Program-made: the position numbers and the translations under genes | From: Cytophagales bacterium | GTDB lineage: Bacteria; Bacteroidota; Bacteroidia; Cytophagales; ES-bin-26 | NCBI GenBank assembly: GCA_014379925.1 | Contig: JACMKY010000343.1 | Location: 1-6,534, forward strand | DNA: 6,534 nt | Reading direction: 5' to 3' | The notes under the pieces: model-generated | What the model saw: the letters and a program-made list of their open reading frames with translations, nothing else | Database searches by the model: none | What the model was told of the DNA's origin: nothing | In this document: piece by piece, positions 1 to 5,965 of the stretch | Layout of the letters: each line of letters opens with the position of its first letter | How positions within the stretch are numbered: the stretch's first letter is position 1

Positions 1-55
1 ACGCTCTCCAACCAGTAGGACAGCCGCTAAACGTCCCTTTTACCCAAGTTTTCTC

Positions 56-90
56 AAAGCGAGTTCCTCCGGGAACTCGCTTTTTTGTTT
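56..90 (+). terminator. Strong intrinsic terminator of an upstream plus-strand unit
   Basis: A perfect 12-bp stem (56-67 AAAGCGAGTTCC pairing with 72-83) closes a four-base TCCG loop, giving a C(UCCG)G tetraloop of the very stable UNCG class. A run of T (81-86, then GTTT) follows immediately. The T run is only on the plus strand, so it ends transcription entering from before base 1. In frame 1 the first bases read five codons and then TAG at 16-18 (a second in-frame stop, TAA, lies at 28-30). This may be the very end of the upstream gene, but five codons cannot identify it, and that gene may instead have ended before the window. Confidence 0.9.
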
Positions 91-269
91 CCCCTCCGTT
101 TGGGTTGTTGCCAGCAGTTAATTATTGGCTGATCCAATGCCAGAAGGGCGCATTTCAAACAGTGGCTAAACCCGGTTGTTCGGCGATGACGTTCCGACCC
201 ACGTGATTGATTCGCCCGCCGTTTCGGATTGGTCGTCGCGCTAGTCGCTTGCCGCCGGGCGTGTCCTTG

Positions 270-287
270 GGTGAAATCGGGTTCACC
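270..287. repeat. Short inverted repeat GGTGAA-N6-TTCACC
   Basis: Perfect 6-bp arms (270-275 and 282-287) flank a 6-base spacer, about 160 bases upstream of the susC -33 element. It could be an operator half-site pair or a small RNA hairpin. It lies far from the promoter, and repeats of this length occur by chance, so its function is unproven. Confidence 0.3.
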
Positions 288-361
288 GGTCAGTTTATAC
301 CCTGGCGCTTTAACCGCCCCACTTCAAACAAATCTCCGTTGCAACGGCATCTTCTTACATT

Positions 362-380
362 GGGTAAGGTAGCCTTGCCC
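362..380. repeat. Inverted repeat / hairpin GGGTAAGG-TAG-CCTTGCCC
   Basis: Arms of 8 bases (362-369 and 373-380) around a 3-base loop pair throughout as RNA with a single U-G wobble. It sits about 50 bases upstream of the -33 element of the susC promoter. The next T run (393-397) is 12 bases downstream, too far for a canonical intrinsic terminator. It could be a regulator-binding palindrome or a weak upstream hairpin. Confidence 0.35.
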
Positions 381-428
381 TATTCTGAGAGATTTTTGTG
401 CAAAAAAGTATTAAATGATACACGTTTT

Positions 429-460
429 TTTGTCATTATACTGCTAAATCCTTAAGTTTG
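429..460 (+). promoter_or_regulatory. Bacteroidota-type (sigma-ABfr) promoter for susC-susD
   Basis: The phylum's primary sigma factor recognises a -33 TTTG and a -7 TAnnTTTG box. Here TTTG lies at 429-432 and TAAGTTTG at 453-460, with 20 bases between them, within the usual spacing. The predicted transcription start is near 465-468, which leaves a leader of about 35 AT-rich bases before the ATG at 502. No other TAnnTTTG match was found on the plus strand between the upstream terminator and susC. A small dyad, GTAT-N6-ATAC (408-421), lies just upstream of the -33 box, where an activator could bind. Confidence 0.75.
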
Positions 461-501
461 AACCTTTGCTTGACCAAATAATCTACTATAAACCAAAACA
501 C

Positions 502-3500
502 ATGAAGAAGATTCTACTCATAAGCTCCCTCCTGGCGCTGGTATTCGTTGGCCGGACGCACGCGCAGGATCGGGCGGTCACCGGAAAGGTGACTGCCTTC
601 GAGGACCAATCGGCGCTGCCTGGCGTCAGTGTGGTGGTGAAGGGCACTTCCAACGGCACGGCTACGGGTGCGGACGGCAGCTATCGGTTGACCGCACCCG
701 CCAACGCCACGTTGGTATTCAGCTTCATTGGTTTGCTTGCCCAGGAAGTCGAAGTGGGTGACCGCACGACGATCGACGTGCGGATGCGGGCGGACGTGCA
801 GCAGTTGGGCGAGGTGGTGGTGACGGCCCTGGGCATTGAGCGGTCTAAAAATGAACTGCCTTACGCGGCGCAACAGGTCAGTGGCAATGAAATCACCAAA
901 TCCCGCAGCAACAATTTTGTCAATGCCCTTTCCGGCAAGGTAGCGGGCCTGGACATTCGCCAGAACAACACGATGGGCGGATCGACCAACGTGGTCATTC
1001 GGGGGTACAAGTCGCTGACGGGAAACAACCAGGCGCTGTACGTGATCGACGGCGTTCCGGTGGCCAATGCCGTGGGAAATTCAGGAACGACCACCAACAC
1101 CGGTACCGGCAACGCGAACAGCGGTGACCAGGCGGCCGGCCGCCCCGGCTACGATTACGGCAATCCGGCCTCCGACATCAACCCGGATGACATTGAATCC
1201 ATCAACGTGCTGAAGGGAGCGGCGGCTACCGCCCTCTACGGTTCCCGGGCGGCCAACGGGGTAATTGTCATTACGACGAAAAAAGGCCGGAAAAACAGCA
1301 CCAACGTAACCGTCAACACCGGGGTTGTTTTCGGAACCATCGACAAGAAGACCTTTGCCACCTATCAAAAGCAGTACGGAGCCGGTTACGGAGCCGTGGA
1401 AGATGAATCTCCGGACGGGCTTTTCCTGTACCGGGATGTGAACGGAGACGGGCAGCGGGACTTGGTTACCCTGTTTGCCGACGATGCCTCCTACGGGGCC
1501 AAGTTTGACCCCAATTTGTTGGTTTACCAGTGGAATTCGTTTGATCCTTTCTCGCCTACTTATCGTCAGGCGACGCCCTGGGTAGCCGCCGCCAACGACC
1601 CTTCCACTTTCTACGAGACTTCGGTTAATTCCAACCACAGCATCGTGGTGGACGGGGGAGGGGAAAATGCCACGTTTAAGATTGGTTACACCCGCAATGA
1701 CGAAACCGGGGTGTTGCCGAACAGCAAGATCACCAAAAACCAGTTCAACGTTGCGACCTCCTACAGCATCGCAAAAAACCTGACCGTCGCGGCCAACATC
1801 AACTATTCAAAGATCACCGGTTTGGGCCGGTACGGAACGGGGTACAGTGGTCTTAATCCCAACCAGGCTTTTCGGCAATGGTCTCAAGCCAACGTGGACA
1901 TCAAGGAACTGGAAGCGGCCTACAACCGGAACCAGCAAAACATCACCTGGAACTGGACGGATCCCAGCAATCTGGTTCCCATCTACACCGATAATCCTTA
2001 CTGGACGCGTTACGAGAACTACGAGAACGACGCCCGGAGTCACTACTTTGGGTACACCACGTTGTCCTGGTCGCCGGTTGAGTGGTTCAACGTGCTGGGA
2101 CGGGTTTCGTTGGATGGCTACGACGACATTCAGGAAGAGCGCATTGCCGTTGGCAGTGCCGATCCGGGTCAATACAGCCGGTACAACCGAACTTACAGCG
2201 AAACCAATTTTGATCTGCTGCTGAACTTCAACAAAAATATATCGCCGATCATCAGCTTCCGGGGCTTGCTGGGAAGCAACCTACGCCGGACGAACCTGGC
2301 TAGCATATACGCCGTCACGAACGAAGGATTGGTGGTACCCAAGTTGTACTCCCTTTCAAATTCAGTAAACCCGATTACTGCCCCCACCGAAAACTACCAG
2401 CGCGTGGGCGTAGACGGGTATTTTGGCAGTGTTACCTTCGGTTACCGGGACATGTTGTTTCTGGATGCCACGGCCCGCGTCGACCAGTCCACCACCCTTC
2501 CGGCGGGTAGCAACACCTACTTCTATCCGGCCCTGGCCGGTAGCTTCGTGTTTTCCAAGTTACTCGAAACGACTAGCCCGTGGTTGACTTTAGGAAAAGT
2601 ACGGTTGAATTACGCCGAAGTGGGCAGTGATGCCCCGGCCTTGAGCGTGTACAACATCTACGACAAGCCTACTGGTTTAGACGGGGCGCCGGTCTTCTCT
2701 CTGCCCAGCACCCGGAACAACGTGAATTTGAAGCCGGAGCGCACCCGAAGCATCGAAGCGGGGGTGGAGGCCGCATTCCTGGATAGCCGCCTTGGTTTTG
2801 ATTTTTCCTGGTATAAAACGAATACGCTGGATCAGATTCTGCCCGTTTCGGTTACCGCCGCCACGGGGTACACCGCCAAATACGTGAACGCGGGAGAGGT
2901 TGAAAACAAGGGCATTGAAGCCAGCGTTTACGTTACCCCCGTCAGTGCGGGCGACTTCTCGTGGACGGTGAACCTGAATTTTGCCCGCAACCGGAATAAG
3001 GTTCTTTCCCTGTACGACAACGTACGGAATATACTGCTGCTTCCCCCCGGTATTACCAGTTTACAGGGAGGCATCACCATAAACGCGGGCATTGATGAAC
3101 CCTACGGTATTCTGCGGGGAACGGATTACGTGTACACGAACGGACAAAAAACGGTCAACGCGGACGGGTACTACCTGGCAAGCCCCAACACCAGCATCAT
3201 TGGCGATCCTAATCCCGACTGGACCGGAGGCATCAACAACACGTTGAAGTACAAGGGCTTATCACTGAGTTTCTTGATTGACATGCGCACCGGTGGCGAT
3301 ATTTTCTCCCTTGATCAGTGGTACGGCCAAGGCAGCGGGCAGTACCCCAATACGGCCGCGAACAACGATCTGGGAAATCCTTCCCGGAATCCAATCAGTG
3401 AAGGCGGTGGCGTAATTCTGCCGGGCGTGAAGGAGGACGGTGCCGTGAACGACATCCGGGTGGAAAATTTCGACGGGTACGTTACCCCCTACGGATACCC

Positions 3501-3780
3501 CAACAATCCCCCCCGCAAAGGATACGTGTACGATGGCAGTTACGTCAAACTCCGCGAGCTGGCTTTGCGCTATTCATTCCCCAGTGCGCTGGTATCCAAG
3601 CTGCGACCGTTCAAGGGCATTGATGTATCCCTGATCGGACGCAACCTGTGGATAATCAGCAAGAACTTGCCCTACGCCGATCCGGAAGATGCCCTTAGCT
3701 CCGGCAACATTCGTGGGTACCAGAGCGGTTCTTATCCCACCACCAGAACGTACGGTTTCAATGTCCGATTCATGTTATAA
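502..3780 (+). CDS. susC: SusC/RagA-family TonB-dependent outer-membrane transporter
   Basis: This is a TonB-powered outer-membrane barrel that imports a substrate captured by its SusD partner. The protein is 1092 residues, normal for the family. A signal peptide covers residues 1-21 (MKKILLISSLLALVFVGRTHA), with probable signal peptidase I cleavage before Gln22. A carboxypeptidase-regulatory-like beta domain follows (about 23-98), then a TonB-box-like EVVVTALG (104-111) and the plug. The plug contains LYVIDGVPV (179-187) and the SusC signature from DINPDDIES (225) through ALYGSRAANG to TTKKG (262). Typical barrel motifs follow: LKPERT (743), GDPNPDW (901), DGSYVKLREL (1011) and a C-terminal YGFNVRFML strand. 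There is no STN domain. I chose ATG 502 over an in-frame TTG at 466, because the signal peptide starts cleanly at 502 and the TTG overlaps the predicted transcription start. The substrate is unknown; susC here is a family name, not a claim of starch uptake. Confidence 0.96.
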   Translation: MKKILLISSLLALVFVGRTHAQDRAVTGKVTAFEDQSALPGVSVVVKGTSNGTATGADGSYRLTAPANATLVFSFIGLLAQEVEVGDRTTIDVRMRADVQQLGEVVVTALGIERSKNELPYAAQQVSGNEITKSRSNNFVNALSGKVAGLDIRQNNTMGGSTNVVIRGYKSLTGNNQALYVIDGVPVANAVGNSGTTTNTGTGNANSGDQAAGRPGYDYGNPASDINPDDIESINVLKGAAATALYGSRAANGVIVITTKKGRKNSTNVTVNTGVVFGTIDKKTFATYQKQYGAGYGAVEDESPDGLFLYRDVNGDGQRDLVTLFADDASYGAKFDPNLLVYQWNSFDPFSPTYRQATPWVAAANDPSTFYETSVNSNHSIVVDGGGENATFKIGYTRNDETGVLPNSKITKNQFNVATSYSIAKNLTVAANINYSKITGLGRYGTGYSGLNPNQAFRQWSQANVDIKELEAAYNRNQQNITWNWTDPSNLVPIYTDNPYWTRYENYENDARSHYFGYTTLSWSPVEWFNVLGRVSLDGYDDIQEERIAVGSADPGQYSRYNRTYSETNFDLLLNFNKNISPIISFRGLLGSNLRRTNLASIYAVTNEGLVVPKLYSLSNSVNPITAPTENYQRVGVDGYFGSVTFGYRDMLFLDATARVDQSTTLPAGSNTYFYPALAGSFVFSKLLETTSPWLTLGKVRLNYAEVGSDAPALSVYNIYDKPTGLDGAPVFSLPSTRNNVNLKPERTRSIEAGVEAAFLDSRLGFDFSWYKTNTLDQILPVSVTAATGYTAKYVNAGEVENKGIEASVYVTPVSAGDFSWTVNLNFARNRNKVLSLYDNVRNILLLPPGITSLQGGITINAGIDEPYGILRGTDYVYTNGQKTVNADGYYLASPNTSIIGDPNPDWTGGINNTLKYKGLSLSFLIDMRTGGDIFSLDQWYGQGSGQYPNTAANNDLGNPSRNPISEGGGVILPGVKEDGAVNDIRVENFDGYVTPYGYPNNPPRKGYVYDGSYVKLRELALRYSFPSALVSKLRPFKGIDVSLIGRNLWIISKNLPYADPEDALSSGNIRGYQSGSYPTTRTYGFNVRFML

Positions 3781-3791
3781 CCCATAGAGCG

Positions 3792-5225
3792 ATGAAAAAA
3801 CTTGGTATTTTGATTTGTTCATTGATCCTGTTGGCGTCGTGCGCAAAGGATTTGGAAGAGTACAACGTTGACCAAAAAAGGGCAACGGCAGTTCCGGCGG
3901 CCACCCTTTTCACCGGCGCTACGGTAAACCTGGCCGATGCGCTTACTACCCCCAACGTCAACTCCAACGTTTTCCGGTTTTACGTTCAGTACTGGACCGC
4001 GACCACGTACCTGGAAGAGCCCCGTTATAACCTCACCTCCCGGACGATTCCGCTGGCGTTGTGGCAGAGCCTCTACCGGGACGTACTTTCTGATTTGCAA
4101 GAAGCGAAGCGGCTCATTCAAGCTGACCCTTTGCTGCCCCAGAATGAGAAAAACAACCAGTTTGCCCAGATTGGAATCACGGAAGTGTACGCCTGGTCGG
4201 TGCTCGTCAACACGTACGGGAATATTCCTTACACCGAAGCGCTGAACATCGAGAACACCCAGCCCAAATACGATGATGCGGCCACCGTCTATGCCGATCT
4301 GCTGACGCGTTTGGATGCTGCGCTGGGCCTGTTGGATCCATCGGCCGAAGGCTTTGCCAGTGCGGACCTGCTGTACCAGGGGGACATCGGTCACTGGGTA
4401 AAGTTCGGGAATTCGCTCAAATTGAAACTGGGAATGGTGCTGGCCGACGCGAACCCGGCCGCCGCCGCCGCCGCGGTGCAAGCGGCTGCCCCCAACGTTT
4501 TCACCGGCAACGCGGACAACGCGGCTTTCCCGTACGTAAGTGCTCCGCCCAACAACAACCCGATTGCCGACAACTTGAATCCGGCGTTAACGTCGAGAAA
4601 AGATTTTCTCTCTTCCGTTACGCTGGTCGACAAGATGAACAGCCTGAGTGACCCCCGCCGGCCGGCCTTTTTTTCACCCCTCAATGGAGAGTTTGTGGGC
4701 GGTGCTTACGGCTTCCTGAATCCGTACGCCAACTTTTCCCCCATCAATCCGCGCATCTACACCCTGGACTTCGAGGGACTGCTGCTCGATTATTCCGAAG
4801 TGGCGTTTTTTCTGGCGGAGGCAGTTGAAAGAGGGTTCCTTCCGGGTTCGGCGGCCGAACATTACAATGACGCCATAACCGCCTCGATCGATTACTGGGG
4901 AGGTTCCCCAGCCGACGCTACGGCTTACCTGGCCAATCCGGGGGTCGCTTACGCCACTGCCGAAGGTAACTACCGGCAAAAGATTGGTACCCAGAAATGG
5001 ATTGCCCTGTATAACCGGGGATACGATGCCTGGATAGAATGGAGAAGGTTGGACTTTCCGGTATTGCTGCCCCCATCGGGCGGTAATGCGCCGTCGGGGT
5101 TGGTGATTCCTACCCGTTTGATTTATCCAACCACCGAGCCCAGCCTGAATGTCAATTATCAGGCCGGTGCCGAGGCTATTGGCGGTGATAAGGCCACCAC
5201 CAAACTTTTCTGGGACAGGTTTTAG
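3792..5225 (+). CDS. susD: SusD/RagB-family nutrient-binding outer-membrane lipoprotein (SusD_2 type)
   Basis: This is the surface ligand-binding lid of the SusCD pair: 477 residues, starting 11 bp after the susC stop, so surely co-transcribed. The lipoprotein signal peptide ends in the lipobox LASC with acylated Cys17. The residues after it, AKDLEE, are acidic and resemble the Bacteroidota lipoprotein export signal for the cell surface. The helical TPR-like core shows motifs of the SusD_2 branch (PF12771): VNTYGNIPYTEA (139-150), LYQGDIGHWVKFGNSLKLKL (194-213), DPRRPAFF (287-294), YSEVAFFLAEAVERG (334-348), IGTQKWIALYNRGYDAWIEW (398-417, then RR) and IPTRLIYPTTEPSLN (439-453). It ends in KLFWDRF. 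A run of six alanines (223-228) is encoded by GCC repeats. Domain order and length are intact. The ligand cannot be read from the sequence. Confidence 0.95.
   Translation: MKKLGILICSLILLASCAKDLEEYNVDQKRATAVPAATLFTGATVNLADALTTPNVNSNVFRFYVQYWTATTYLEEPRYNLTSRTIPLALWQSLYRDVLSDLQEAKRLIQADPLLPQNEKNNQFAQIGITEVYAWSVLVNTYGNIPYTEALNIENTQPKYDDAATVYADLLTRLDAALGLLDPSAEGFASADLLYQGDIGHWVKFGNSLKLKLGMVLADANPAAAAAAVQAAAPNVFTGNADNAAFPYVSAPPNNNPIADNLNPALTSRKDFLSSVTLVDKMNSLSDPRRPAFFSPLNGEFVGGAYGFLNPYANFSPINPRIYTLDFEGLLLDYSEVAFFLAEAVERGFLPGSAAEHYNDAITASIDYWGGSPADATAYLANPGVAYATAEGNYRQKIGTQKWIALYNRGYDAWIEWRRLDFPVLLPPSGGNAPSGLVIPTRLIYPTTEPSLNVNYQAGAEAIGGDKATTKLFWDRF
4458..4475 (+). repeat. GCC triplet run coding for Ala6 in susD
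   Basis: Five GCC units followed by GCG encode alanines 223-228 of SusD, just after the conserved KFGNSLKLKL helix. The run is short. Length changes in whole triplets would keep the frame, so it is unlikely to act as a phase-variation switch. The region corresponds to a variable alanine-rich stretch of the family. Confidence 0.6.
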
Positions 5226-5259
5226 CGCGGGTAATCGGTTTTTTGTCGAATCCAATCCG

Positions 5260-5293
5260 GCGGGGGCTCGTTCGTTGAGCCCCCGCTTTTCGT
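5260..5293 (+). terminator. Intrinsic terminator after susD
   Basis: A perfect 10-bp GC-rich stem (5260-5269 GCGGGGGCTC with 5277-5286 GAGCCCCCGC) closes a 7-base loop. It is followed by TTTTCGTTT on the plus strand, 34 bases after the susD stop. On the minus strand no T run follows the hairpin, so it does not look bidirectional. This marks the end of the susC-susD unit. Confidence 0.88.
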
Positions 5294-5355
5294 TTAGAAA
5301 TATTTTCGGCAAATCCAGCGAAAAAACGCGTACCGGATGCACTGTCCTGGCCGGG

Positions 5356-5955
5356 TTAGCGACAGTTCAATTTTAGCAGCTTCAATTCACCCTCCCCATC
5401 CAGGTCGAACACCGTAACCGACGAATTATCCTGAGCCAGTTGCCGGTAGTTCCTGAGCGGCATACCCAATTTACGGGCCAGGTAAAAGCGATTGACCGCA
5501 TTGTGGGCGACGACCAGAATCGTCCCGGAAACGTGGGCTTGCTGAACGTCCCGAAAGAATGCATCGACTCGACTTACGACTTCCGTCGCAGTCTCACCCG
5601 ATCCTCCGGCCTTCGTACGCTCGGGTGTCCGACACCACTCATCCCAGAGCTGGGGTTTTTCGCCGATGAATTCTTCCCGGGTTTTACCTTCCCATTCCCC
5701 AAAACTGGCTTCGGTAAGACGCGCATCAATTCGAACCTGTTCTGGCTTGCCGGAGGCAATCTGGGCGGTACGAAAGGCTCGTTGCAGCGGTGACGAATAG
5801 ACCGCATCGAACGTAATTCCTGCCAGTACTTCGGCCGCCAGGTGGGCCTGTCCGATACCCTTTTCCGTCAATTCAACGTCGGTGACCCCGCAATAACGGT
5901 TTCCGTCGGCGTTCCAGAGGGTTTCTCCGTGCCGGAGTAAATACACGGTCAGCAT
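5356..5955 (-). CDS. Histidine phosphatase family protein (phosphoglycerate-mutase-like)
   Basis: This 199-residue cytoplasmic enzyme of the histidine phosphatase superfamily has no signal peptide. Visible active-site elements are LLRHGET (residues 6-12; phospho-accepting His9 and Arg8), the SSPLQRA arginine (Arg59), LTEASFGEWEG with Glu82 as the likely acid, and the second histidine in VVAHNAVNR (His151). WNADGNRYCGVTDVELTEKG (14-33) and GGSGET (117-122) are also typical. At about 200 residues it is shorter than cofactor-dependent phosphoglycerate mutases (about 230-250), so a small-molecule phosphatase of the CobC/PhoE-like kind is more likely than a glycolytic mutase. The start ATG at 5955 puts the RHG motif at the N-terminus as usual. 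An upstream in-frame ATG at 6009 would add 18 unconserved residues and overlap the kinase gene. It follows the kinase gene by 10 bp, presumably in one operon. The substrate is unknown. Confidence 0.92.
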   Translation of the reverse strand: MLTVYLLRHGETLWNADGNRYCGVTDVELTEKGIGQAHLAAEVLAGITFDAVYSSPLQRAFRTAQIASGKPEQVRIDARLTEASFGEWEGKTREEFIGEKPQLWDEWCRTPERTKAGGSGETATEVVSRVDAFFRDVQQAHVSGTILVVAHNAVNRFYLARKLGMPLRNYRQLAQDNSSVTVFDLDGEGELKLLKLNCR

Positions 5956-5965
5956 CGGTACCTGA

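Larger units (their letters stand above)
91..428. other. Intergenic region without a convincing gene
   Basis: This stretch separates the upstream terminator from the susC promoter. It starts GC-rich and becomes AT-rich from about 380 onwards, as expected for a promoter approach. The only open frame of any size on the plus strand starts at a TTG (207) and stops at 455 inside the promoter. Its arginine- and proline-rich translation resembles no family I know, so I do not call it. I saw no tRNA, riboswitch or CRISPR. It carries small inverted repeats (124-138, 270-287, 362-380, 408-421) that could be regulatory or could be chance. Confidence 0.6.

Noticed and set aside
207..455. 82-codon plus-strand open frame before susC
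   Set aside because: It starts with TTG, has an Arg/Pro-rich composition with no recognisable motif, and its stop lies inside the susC -7 promoter box. It is probably noise from a GC-rich spacer.
470..492. E. coli-like sigma-70 promoter (TTGACC and TATAAA) before susC
   Set aside because: The spacing is only 11 bases, and a transcript from it would start almost at the ATG. The TTTG/TAAGTTTG pair fits the phylum and the leader far better.
1081..1638. 185-codon minus-strand open frame inside susC
   Set aside because: It is fully antisense to a well-supported susC region. Its translation is a Val/Gly/Arg-rich shadow typical of the complementary strand of GC-rich genes.
4458..4475. GCC run in susD as a phase-variation tract
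   Set aside because: Only five perfect triplets. Changes would be in frame, and alanine-rich stretches are common in this part of the family.
3819..4481. 220-codon minus-strand open frame opposite susD
   Set aside because: It overlaps conserved SusD motifs on the other strand and shows no domain, signal peptide or promoter. Long antisense frames are expected at this GC content.
4674..5342. 222-codon minus-strand open frame over the end of susD
   Set aside because: It spans the susD stop and its terminator hairpin, and its translation has no recognisable family features.
5440..5793. 117-codon plus-strand open frame opposite the phosphatase
   Set aside because: It is antisense to the catalytic motifs of the histidine phosphatase and has no features of its own.
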